Source: Lentisphaerota bacterium
GTDB lineage: Bacteria > Verrucomicrobiota > Lentisphaeria > Victivallales > Victivallaceae
Direction of reading: 5' to 3'
Assembly: GCA_015061725.1 (NCBI GenBank)
Contig: SUVX01000012.1
Coordinates: 1 to 64,000 of the forward strand
Length of the DNA: 64,000 nucleotides
The notes beneath the pieces were generated by a model. That model worked only from the letters and a program-made list of their open reading frames with translations. It searched no databases and had not been told where the DNA came from. The translations under genes were made by a program, and so were the position numbers. How positions within the stretch are numbered: the stretch's first letter is position 1; every line of letters starts with the position of its first letter. Positions 53,783 through 61,474 of the stretch are shown here, one piece after another.

Positions 53783-55471
53783 ATGGCAGGCAAGAATGTA
53801 TCCGACGCCACTTTGCGCAACTGGCAGCGTTTGAATAGCGATGTTGAAAACAAATTGCAGCACCGTGCCAATAAATCATGTTCCCGCAAAAGAATTTTTC
53901 CATTGGAGTACATTCAAAATAAAGACACCCTTCTTTTTATAGAGCAAGTCCTTCTTCTTGTCAAAAAAAGGGGTGTTACCAGGTATGATATCATTTATTC
54001 CCTTGCCGTAAAACTGCTGGAAAAGGCAGGAATAGCCGACACCCGCCGGGCAAGGTTGACCCTGTTGGAGTTTTCAGGAACGCTTCTTTCTGAATTTCCA
54101 GCGCCGCCTGCTGATGAAACGGATATATTGGGACTGGTTTATCAGTGTCTTCTGTGTGAGGGTGAAAAGAATAAAAACGGCTCCTACTATACACCGCCGG
54201 ATGTTACAACTGAAATGCTTTCTGATTTTGATGTATCAGACGGAAAGACTTTTTTTGATCCCTGCTGCGGCAGCGGCGCATTTCTGCTGGCGGCAAAAGT
54301 GGAGTCTCCTCTGCAGCTGTGGGGGTGTGATAAAGACCATGTGGCTGTTTTTATGGCAAAAGTCAATTTGTTGTGCCGGTACCCTGACTGTGATTTTTCT
54401 CCCCGTATTTACTGCTTTGATTATCTTAAAGCAAAAATGGAGCAGAAATTTGATTTTATTGCAACCAATCCTCCCTGGGGAACAGAAAAGAGCAGTCGGG
54501 GCGGGGAACGTTTTTCCCGTTTCTTCCGCAGGGCGGCAGAACAGCTTGCAGAGGGCGGAAAAATAAGTTTTCTGTTTCCGGAATCCGTCCTTGGTATAAA
54601 AAGTCATGCTGAATTCAGACGTTTTCTGTTGGAAAATACTTCTCTTGAAAAAGTCCGTCTTTATGACGGTGTTTTTTCAGGTGTTATGACAAAATATGTT
54701 TCAATCTGCGCCGGCAAGGCTCCGGGAAAAACTCACTTTCTGCTGTCAGATGGAAAATTTGACCGTCAGATTGCTGTTGCAGATATTTGTAAAGACAGTG
54801 ATTGCACGTTCTGTTTTGTGTCTGAAGAGAAACGGAAAATATTGGATCAGATCAATTCTCAGAGACATTTTGATCTTTCTGAAAGTACTTTTGCTCTCGG
54901 CATTGTCACCGGGGACAATAAAAATAAACTCTTCAATACGCAGAAAGCAGGCATGGAGCCTGTCATCACCGGCAAAGAGGTATGCCGTTATACTTTGTCT
55001 CCTGCGGTGAAATTTCTGCGTTACGACAGAGATACGCTCCAGCAGACGGCGCCTGAAATGTATTACCGCGCCCCTGAAAAACTGGTGTATAAATTTATTT
55101 CAAATCAGCTTGTCTTTGCGTATGACAACGCCGGGCTTTTGTGTCTCAACAGTGCCAACATTCTGATTCCGGAGATTCCGGGTATGAGTATAAAAACAGT
55201 TCTTGCTTTTTTGAACTCAGATGTTCTGCGTTATTATTATCAGGAGATGTTCAAAGATGTGAAAATCCTCAAAGGCAATTTGATGCAGCTGCCTTTTCCT
55301 GAAATTTCTCCTGATGTTGCAGTTGAAATTGACCGTTTGACGGACTATATTTTGAGAGGGTGCGATGCTTTTGAAAAAGATTTGCAGGCATTGATTTACC
55401 GTTGTTACAAGTTGTCGTCTGAACAAATTCAACTTGTCAACAACACACTTTATCCGGAGGGAGAAAGATGA
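53783..55471 (+). CDS. N6-adenine DNA methyltransferase, TaqI-like, solitary
   Basis: A 562-residue protein. Motif I is FFDPCCGSGAFLLAA (about 158-172), preceded by the N-12-class lead-in GSYYTPPDVTTEML, and motif IV is NPPW (about 230-233). A C-terminal target-recognition-like region (about 380-530) contains ITGKEVCRYTL and FLNSDVLRYYYQEMF, as in TaqI/type IIG enzymes. The N-terminal 45 residues look like a small HTH (SDATLRNWQRL). No restriction endonuclease or specificity gene adjoins it. It is tightly coupled upstream to PHP and downstream by a four-base overlap to a lipoprotein gene. Confidence 0.85.
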   Translation: MAGKNVSDATLRNWQRLNSDVENKLQHRANKSCSRKRIFPLEYIQNKDTLLFIEQVLLLVKKRGVTRYDIIYSLAVKLLEKAGIADTRRARLTLLEFSGTLLSEFPAPPADETDILGLVYQCLLCEGEKNKNGSYYTPPDVTTEMLSDFDVSDGKTFFDPCCGSGAFLLAAKVESPLQLWGCDKDHVAVFMAKVNLLCRYPDCDFSPRIYCFDYLKAKMEQKFDFIATNPPWGTEKSSRGGERFSRFFRRAAEQLAEGGKISFLFPESVLGIKSHAEFRRFLLENTSLEKVRLYDGVFSGVMTKYVSICAGKAPGKTHFLLSDGKFDRQIAVADICKDSDCTFCFVSEEKRKILDQINSQRHFDLSESTFALGIVTGDNKNKLFNTQKAGMEPVITGKEVCRYTLSPAVKFLRYDRDTLQQTAPEMYYRAPEKLVYKFISNQLVFAYDNAGLLCLNSANILIPEIPGMSIKTVLAFLNSDVLRYYYQEMFKDVKILKGNLMQLPFPEISPDVAVEIDRLTDYILRGCDAFEKDLQALIYRCYKLSSEQIQLVNNTLYPEGER

Positions 55472-56622
55472 AAAAATTTATTTTACTGTTGTGTTTGCTT
55501 GTTGGTGCTGTCTGTCTTTGCGGCTGTGCCGGAATTCCCTGTAAAAAGACTTCAGCCGCAGAGTATCAGGGCAAAAAGATCAAGACCGCTTTTTATGTGG
55601 ATAGAGGCAGCAACGGCGGCGGCGTTCTGCATCTGGCACGTCTGCTCAGCTACTCTCCGCAACTGGATGTAACTTTAGTGCATGGGGAAGATTTGCGCAA
55701 CGGTAAACTCAAAGATTTTGAACTTCTGGTTATGCCGGGCGGTTCCAGTAAAACGCAGATGGTTTCAATGGGCGAAAAGGGCGTGGAGGCTCTGCGTGAC
55801 TTTGTCCGCAACGGCGGTTCTTATGTCGGTGTCTGTGCCGGATTCCACATTACGCTCAACCGCAAGGAGCGCGCCCGTCTTCTGCCCTACACTTATGTTC
55901 CGGCGGCAGTCGGTTATAAAGCCAACGTGTTTATGGATTTATCGGATGACGGTGCCAAAGTTCTGGATGTCAAGGCAGGACGTTATCTTGTCACTTACTC
56001 CCGCGGTCCCATTGCCAAGCCTGAACAATGGGATCAGGGCAAATGCCGGACTCTGGCTCTTTACAAGAGTTCCGTCGGACCGGTCAACCGTGTCGGCAAA
56101 AGTTTCTTCAATACGCCTGCTTTGATTTACGGAAACTTCGGCAAGGGAAAAGTCATTGCGACAAGTTTCCACCCCGAATACCGCATGGAAACGTATGAAT
56201 TGCTGTACGGTTGTGTGTATGCTGTGACGGGTAAGAAAATGACGCCGGTCTTTCCTGAAAAAAAATTCCATCCCTACCGGGTGCTTTATTACAGCGGAAT
56301 TGCCACGGCAAGGGGCAACCGTTTTGCGATCAAAGATATTCTGGAACTGGAAAAGTCTCCTGAAATTGCAGTTGCTTTCAGCCTGAGTCTTGCTTCTCTT
56401 GACAGTTCTGATATCGTGGTTCTGCCCGAAGGGGATAAAAATGCTTTGCAGGGACTGAAAAAGTCCGGCTGGCTTGCCATTCTGACGAAATTCATGGATA
56501 AGGGCGGAAAAGTTCTCGCCGTCGGTTCCGCCTGGGATAAAATGCCCGCGCACGCCAATCTCACCAGAGTTCCGGCAAAAAGTTCTCTTGTGGACGGAGT
56601 CTTGCGTGCTGCTCAAAAGTGA
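55468..56622 (+). CDS. Lipoprotein with class-I glutamine-amidotransferase-like (BPL_N) domain
   Basis: A 384-residue protein. The lipobox is LCLCGC (Cys about 20). A BPL_N/GATase1-like fold follows: LLVMPGGSSKTQM, then the nucleophile elbow VGVCAGFH (about 128-135), and FGKGKVIATSFHPEYRM with the matching histidine. A second Rossmann-like half (about 260-380) with IVVLPEGDKNAL lacks an equivalent cysteine elbow. Homologues annotated as biotin-protein-ligase N-terminal domains have unknown function. It overlaps the methyltransferase stop (ATGA). Confidence 0.78.
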   Translation: MKKFILLLCLLVGAVCLCGCAGIPCKKTSAAEYQGKKIKTAFYVDRGSNGGGVLHLARLLSYSPQLDVTLVHGEDLRNGKLKDFELLVMPGGSSKTQMVSMGEKGVEALRDFVRNGGSYVGVCAGFHITLNRKERARLLPYTYVPAAVGYKANVFMDLSDDGAKVLDVKAGRYLVTYSRGPIAKPEQWDQGKCRTLALYKSSVGPVNRVGKSFFNTPALIYGNFGKGKVIATSFHPEYRMETYELLYGCVYAVTGKKMTPVFPEKKFHPYRVLYYSGIATARGNRFAIKDILELEKSPEIAVAFSLSLASLDSSDIVVLPEGDKNALQGLKKSGWLAILTKFMDKGGKVLAVGSAWDKMPAHANLTRVPAKSSLVDGVLRAAQK

Positions 56623-56663
56623 AAAGAATATGAGGTTTTCCGCAATATAAGACGTGAAAATGC

Positions 56664-56692
56664 TTGATTCATCTTCATTTCCGGTGTATCTT
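56664..56692 (+). promoter_or_regulatory. Predicted promoter of the aldolase/dehydrogenase-FAH operon
   Basis: TTGATT (56664-56669), 17 bases, TATCTT (56687-56692), 54 bases before the ATG. Confidence 0.45.
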
Positions 56693-56745
56693 ATAGGAAG
56701 AACTTTTTATCACAACTATCTTTAGTTTTTTTAAGGAAAAATATT

Positions 56746-58629
56746 ATGTCTCTGGAAAAAATTACCGAACTTTCCCGTTTTTACGGCGCTGATCCGGCTT
56801 TTGTTCTTGCCGGCGGCGGAAACACCAGTTACAAGGATGAAAAATTCCTTTACGTCAAACCCAGCGGCGTGACCCTTGCCGCCATCACCGGAAAAGACTT
56901 TGTCAAAATGGACCGCGCTGTCATCCGCGATTGTTTTGCCAGAGATTTTGATGATGTCAACGAGCGTGAAGCCTTTGTCAAACGCATGATGGCTTTTGCC
57001 GTTGTCAATGACGGCGGACGTCCCTCCGTTGAAGCCCCGCTGCATGAATTGCTCCCCTTTACCTTTGTCGTGCATCTGCATCCGGCTCTTGTCAATGGTA
57101 TGACCTGCGCCAATGACGGTAAAGCGTGGTGCGAAAAACTCTTCCCCGAAGCCCTCTGGGTGGATTACTGTGATCCGGGATTCTTCCTTGCCAAACAGGT
57201 GGCTGTTGCCTGTGCGGAATACAAAAAAGCCAACGGCAAAGATGCCTCTGTGATCTTTTTGCAGAACCACGGTGTTTTCGTCGGTGCTGATACCGAAGAA
57301 GAAATCAAAGCCATTTACAGCGATATGATGGCAAAGCTTGCCGATGCCTGCAAAACTGCGGGCGTTGCAACTGAACTTGAAGAAAGCACGCTTGATGTGG
57401 ATTCTGTGATGGAATATGCTCCGTCTCTGCGCGGTTTTATGGCTGAATCCGGCAAGGTTGCAACCGTTGTTTCTTCTGCTCCCTTTGCGATTCCGCGCGG
57501 ACCGCTGACCCCCGATCACCTGGTTTACGCCAAGGCTTTCGGCGTGGTTTCAAATGCTCCCTGCAAAGAAGAAATTGATGCATTCAAGGCTGAACGCGGT
57601 TATCTGCCGCGCATGATTGAATTGCCGGGCAAGGCTGTGTTCTGTGCCGGAGCAAAGAAATCTTCTGCGGATACCGTCCTTGCTCTTGCCCGTAACGGCG
57701 CCTTGATTGAACAGATTGCCAAGGCTTTCGGCGGCGTTCATTACCTCAGCGATGCCCAGCGCGGATTTATTGAAAACTGGGAAGTTGAATCCTACCGTTC
57801 CAAAGTTGCTTCCGGTGTCGGTGCTGCGCTCACGGGCATGGTTGCCGTCGTCACCGGCGGAGCCCAGGGATTCGGTTACGGTATTGCACAGGAACTCGCC
57901 GCTCTCGGCGCTGATCTTGTGATTGCCGATATGAACGTTGAAGGCGCCCGTAAAGCTGCGGCTGAACTCGGAGCCGGAGCCGGCGGTTTCGCCGTCAACA
58001 TCTCTGATGAAGCAGCGGTCGAAGCGCTGGTCAAAGATATCGTTTGTGCCTACGGCGGCGTCGATCTTCTGGTCGCCAATGCCGGAGTGGTGCGTGCCGG
58101 TTCCGTCAAGGAATTTGATCTCAAGGATTGGTCTTTTGTCACCAATATCAACTACAACGGTTTCTTCCTCTGCACCAAATATTTTGCCCGTGTGATGTCC
58201 AAACAGAACAAGGCAACGGGACTGTGGAGCGATATCGTTCAGGTCAACTCCAAGAGCGGTCTTGCCGGTTCCAAGAACAACGGTGCCTATGCCGGAAGTA
58301 AATTCGGAACCATCGGACTGGTTCAGAGTTTCGCTTTGGAACTTACCGCAGACAAAATCAAAGTCAACGCCGTCTGCCCCGGAAACTATCTGGACGGTCC
58401 GCTGTGGAGCGATCCGGTGCGCGGACTCTTTGTCCAGTACCTTGAAGCGGGCAAAGTACCCGGCGCCAAGACTGTTGAGGATGTCCGCGCCCACTACGAG
58501 CGTCAGGTTCCCATGAACAGAGGATGCTTCCCCGCCGATGTCGCCCGCGCCATCGTCTACGCAGTCAATCAGAAATACGAAACCGGACAGGCCATTCCTG
58601 TTACCGGCGGACAGATTATGATGAATTAA
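56746..58629 (+). CDS. Bifunctional class II aldolase / short-chain dehydrogenase (RhaE-RhaW-like)
   Basis: A 627-residue fusion. The aldolase half has AGGGNTSYKD, the Glu in SVEAPLHELLPF, and zinc ligands in VVHLHPALVNG and LQNHGVFVGAD. The SDR half (from about 365) has VTGGAQGFGYGIA, NAGVVRAG, the Ser in VQVNSKSGLAG and the YAGSK Tyr-Lys pair. This is the build of rhamnulose-1-phosphate aldolase/lactaldehyde dehydrogenase, which splits the sugar phosphate to DHAP and L-lactaldehyde and oxidises or reduces the latter. Fuculose or another ketose phosphate is possible. One base separates it from the FAH gene. Confidence 0.88.
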   Translation: MSLEKITELSRFYGADPAFVLAGGGNTSYKDEKFLYVKPSGVTLAAITGKDFVKMDRAVIRDCFARDFDDVNEREAFVKRMMAFAVVNDGGRPSVEAPLHELLPFTFVVHLHPALVNGMTCANDGKAWCEKLFPEALWVDYCDPGFFLAKQVAVACAEYKKANGKDASVIFLQNHGVFVGADTEEEIKAIYSDMMAKLADACKTAGVATELEESTLDVDSVMEYAPSLRGFMAESGKVATVVSSAPFAIPRGPLTPDHLVYAKAFGVVSNAPCKEEIDAFKAERGYLPRMIELPGKAVFCAGAKKSSADTVLALARNGALIEQIAKAFGGVHYLSDAQRGFIENWEVESYRSKVASGVGAALTGMVAVVTGGAQGFGYGIAQELAALGADLVIADMNVEGARKAAAELGAGAGGFAVNISDEAAVEALVKDIVCAYGGVDLLVANAGVVRAGSVKEFDLKDWSFVTNINYNGFFLCTKYFARVMSKQNKATGLWSDIVQVNSKSGLAGSKNNGAYAGSKFGTIGLVQSFALELTADKIKVNAVCPGNYLDGPLWSDPVRGLFVQYLEAGKVPGAKTVEDVRAHYERQVPMNRGCFPADVARAIVYAVNQKYETGQAIPVTGGQIMMN

Positions 58630-58630
58630 A

Positions 58631-59410
58631 ATGAAGTTCGTCAGAATCCAAACCAAGGATGGAATACAGCACGGAGTCGTTGAGGACGGCTCCGTGCGTA
58701 TTGTTTCAGGAGATATCTTTTCAGATTGGCAGTTTACGGGAAAAACCGTTCCTTTTGAGGCAGAAAAACTGCTTGCTCCTGTGAAAGCGGAGTCCATTCT
58801 CTGTATCGGACGCAACTATAAAGCGCACGCGCTTGAGTGCGGCAACGATCTGCCGAAAAAGCCTGTGCTTTTCATCAAGGCGAACAATGCGCTCTGCGGT
58901 CCTTGTGATCCCGTTGTTATTCCGCAGGAACACACGGCAAAAGCCGATTATGAAGCGGAACTTGCGGTCGTTATCGGCAAAACGGCAAAATGTGTTTCAG
59001 AAGAAGAGGCTTTTGCTTACGTTTTCGGCTATACCTGCGCCAACGATGTGAGTGCCCGTGATGTCCAGTACGAAAACGGACAATGGGCGCGCGGAAAATC
59101 CTTTGATACATTCTGTCCTCTCGGACCGTGGATCGAAACGCAGTTAAATCCGCTTGATCTTGAAATTACAGGAAAGCGCAACGGAAAAGTGGTGCAGCAC
59201 TCCCGTACTTCACTTATGATCTTTCCCATTCCGTACCTGATAAGTTACCTGTCTCAGACGATGACTCTTCTGCCGGGAACGGTCATTCTGACCGGAACGC
59301 CCGAAGGCGTGGTTTTGGGAATAAAAGATAATCCCGACTGGCTCAAGCCCGGAGAAACTTACGAAGTCGAAATCGAGGGTATCGGTTCTCTCAAATCCAA
59401 CTTTGTTTAA
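58631..59410 (+). CDS. Fumarylacetoacetate-hydrolase-family protein
   Basis: A 259-residue protein. The core motifs are ILCIGRNYKAHA, YEAELAVVIG with the metal-binding Glu residues, GYTCANDVSARDVQ, KSFDTFCPLGPW and the C-terminal LPGTVILTGTPEGV. Family members hydrolyse C-C bonds of diketo acids or tautomerise oxaloacetate. Relatives in sugar pathways act on 2,4-diketo-3-deoxy-rhamnonate or -fuconate, which would fit the preceding gene. The start ATG follows the upstream TAA by one base. Confidence 0.88.
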   Translation: MKFVRIQTKDGIQHGVVEDGSVRIVSGDIFSDWQFTGKTVPFEAEKLLAPVKAESILCIGRNYKAHALECGNDLPKKPVLFIKANNALCGPCDPVVIPQEHTAKADYEAELAVVIGKTAKCVSEEEAFAYVFGYTCANDVSARDVQYENGQWARGKSFDTFCPLGPWIETQLNPLDLEITGKRNGKVVQHSRTSLMIFPIPYLISYLSQTMTLLPGTVILTGTPEGVVLGIKDNPDWLKPGETYEVEIEGIGSLKSNFV

Positions 59411-59434
59411 AGTTGTAAAAAACCTTGAAAAATG

Positions 59435-59471
59435 CGCTGAAACGGCTGATTGGACTGTTTCAGCGTATTTT
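59435..59471. terminator. Bidirectional intrinsic terminator
   Basis: Stem CGCTGAAAC (59435-59443) / GTTTCAGCG (59457-59465) with an A-run before and T-run after, between the convergent FAH and AraC genes. Confidence 0.85.
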
Positions 59472-60302
59472 TTACTTGATTTGCTCTCTTTTGCGGTAGA
59501 TATCCGGTGTACAGCCGTATTTTTCGGCGAAACGGCGGTAGAATGCGGATAATCCTGAAAAGTTGATTTGACTTGCAATGCCGCTGATACTTTCCGTACT
59601 TTCAGCCAGAAGTTTTGCCGCTGCCTTCAATTTCAAATCAATCAGATATTGGACAGGTGTCACATCAAAGGTTTCTTTCCATTTTCTGAAAAATGAGGCG
59701 CGGGAGTATCCGTGCGCACGGGCTATTTCTTCAATGTTGAAACTTTTGTTGTAATGCAGTTGAAACCAGAGCGAAATATTTTTGATTTTTTCCCTGTCAT
59801 CTCCGGCGTTTTCCCGGTCTTTGAAATACAGTTCGCGGAAAAGTTGAAAACAAATCCAGTCTATTCTGTCTGCCACACCGGGAGAATAAAGTTCTGTCCG
59901 CAGTTTGTGGAATTCTGCAACCAGTGCTGATATCCGGGGCGTCATAGAAAAAGAACAGCATAAAATTTCAGGGATCATCCCCAACATCTCAAACTGTTTG
60001 AGTGTTTCCGCAGAATAGGCAAAAGCGATGGTACTGCGTGCGCCGCCGCGCCCCTGATATATTTGATCCGGTAATTTGCAGATTACATTGGGAAAGGGCT
60101 GATTACAGACTTTCCCGTTCAAGATATCCGTACAGATCGCATCTTCAGATGTCAGACGGATATTGACTTCAAATCTGTCAGAAGGCATTTTGCGTGCGAT
60201 TTGTTTCAAAACCATGTTGCTGCAGGTATAAAGCATAATGACGCGGAAAGGAAATTTTTCCTCTCTCGAAATATGCCCGATATCAAAGTTTAACCATTCC
60301 AT
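59472..60302 (-). CDS. AraC-family transcriptional regulator
   Basis: A protein of 276 residues from the ATG at 60302 (GGAGATTTTT upstream). The N-terminal sensor half is not a standard cupin by eye. The C-terminal double HTH contains IEEIARAHGYSRASFFRKWKE and the second helix ISGIASQINFSGLSAFYRRF. An upstream in-frame start at 60350 is less likely. It is divergent from the GH130/GH2 genes, its likely targets. Confidence 0.88.
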   Translation of the reverse strand: MEWLNFDIGHISREEKFPFRVIMLYTCSNMVLKQIARKMPSDRFEVNIRLTSEDAICTDILNGKVCNQPFPNVICKLPDQIYQGRGGARSTIAFAYSAETLKQFEMLGMIPEILCCSFSMTPRISALVAEFHKLRTELYSPGVADRIDWICFQLFRELYFKDRENAGDDREKIKNISLWFQLHYNKSFNIEEIARAHGYSRASFFRKWKETFDVTPVQYLIDLKLKAAAKLLAESTESISGIASQINFSGLSAFYRRFAEKYGCTPDIYRKREQIK

Positions 60303-60395
60303 AAAAATCTCCGTTTTAGATAATTTAACATTGAATAGTCGCTTTTTCAAGTTGTTTTGCTGTGAAATTGAGACGATTTTGCACTTGATGTTCCC

Positions 60396-60423
60396 TTGCA
60401 GATAAAAATTTTTATGGTATATT
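60396..60423 (+). promoter_or_regulatory. Predicted promoter of the GH130-GH2 operon
   Basis: TTGCAG (60396-60401), 16 bases, TATATT (60418-60423), 43 bases before the ATG at 60466. A weak -35 would suit activation by the divergent AraC protein. Confidence 0.5.
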
Positions 60424-60465
60424 TAAAACAAAAGGGTATTGAATCCGTATCAAGGAGAAAAAAAG

Positions 60466-61449
60466 ATGATTTCTGGTGGACTTCCGCTTATCAAACGCAG
60501 CAGTTTGAATCCGGTTCTCAGCAAAAAAGATATTCCTTATTCCGCTGAACTTATTTTTAATGCCGGTGTCTGTAAATTTCAGAATAAATATGTGATGTGT
60601 TTCCGCAATGATTACGGCAGTACAAAAGAGGATTTTGTTGCTGGGAAAGGTCGTCTTCAAACCAATATAGGTCTGGCATTCAGCGATGACGGACTGCATT
60701 GGGAAGTTGCGCCGGAACCGGCTTTTGAATACCACAGCGCAGACAGCCGCCGTGCTTATGATCCGCGTTTGAGTGTGATAGACAACAGATGTTATCTTTG
60801 TTTTGCCACAGACGGGGATTGCGGCGTCTGCGGCGGAATCGCTGTGACGGATGATTTTGAACACTTTGAAATCCTGCACCTTTCGGAACCGGATAACCGG
60901 AATATGGTGCTTTTCCCTGAAAAAATCGACGGCAAATTTCTCCGTCTGGATCGACCCATGCCGGTTTACGGAACGGGCGGGGAGTTCTTTGATCTCTGGC
61001 TTTCGCGTTCACCTGACTGCAGATACTGGGGCGATCACAAGAGGATTCTGCGGGCGCGGGATATTCCTTTCTGCAACTGCAAATGCGGTCCGGCGGCGCC
61101 GCCTGTCAAAACCAAAGCCGGCTGGTTGACGACGTTTCACGCGGTGGAAAAACTTGAGACCAATTCTTTGAAATCATGGGAGCCTGCCGGATGGAACAAA
61201 TTGTATACTGCCGGTATCATGCTGCTGGATCTTGAGAATCCTGAAAAAATCCTGGGTGTTGCCAAAGAGCCTCTGATTGTTCCTGAAGAAGAATATGAAC
61301 ACGACGGTTTCCGCGGCGGGGCGATTTTTCCGGGCGGTATGGTACTTGAAGACTCAGGCGAAGTGAAGATTTATTACGGTTCCGCCGATACCGTGGAGTG
61401 TCTGGCAACGGCTGATGTCGATGATCTTATTGCCGCCTGTCTTGCGTAA
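60466..61449 (+). CDS. GH130-like beta-mannoside phosphorylase family protein
   Basis: A protein of 327 residues from the ATG at 60466 (AAGGAGAAA upstream). A five-bladed propeller pattern is suggested by LIFNAGVCKFQNKYVMCFRN, GLAFSDDGLHWE, AYDPRLSVIDNRCYLCFATD, ETNSLKSWEPAGWNKLYTAG and VKIYYGSADT. The Asp in AYDPR fits the family proton donor. GH130 enzymes phosphorolyse beta-mannosides to mannose-1-phosphate in the cytoplasm; no signal is present. It lies 25 bases before a GH2 beta-mannosidase gene. Confidence 0.88.
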   Translation: MISGGLPLIKRSSLNPVLSKKDIPYSAELIFNAGVCKFQNKYVMCFRNDYGSTKEDFVAGKGRLQTNIGLAFSDDGLHWEVAPEPAFEYHSADSRRAYDPRLSVIDNRCYLCFATDGDCGVCGGIAVTDDFEHFEILHLSEPDNRNMVLFPEKIDGKFLRLDRPMPVYGTGGEFFDLWLSRSPDCRYWGDHKRILRARDIPFCNCKCGPAAPPVKTKAGWLTTFHAVEKLETNSLKSWEPAGWNKLYTAGIMLLDLENPEKILGVAKEPLIVPEEEYEHDGFRGGAIFPGGMVLEDSGEVKIYYGSADTVECLATADVDDLIAACLA

Positions 61450-61474
61450 ATGAAATCAAAAAGAAGTTGAATAT

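Noticed and set aside
57550..58815. 421-codon minus frame opposite the aldolase/dehydrogenase gene
   Set aside because: Antisense shadow with no recognisable motif.
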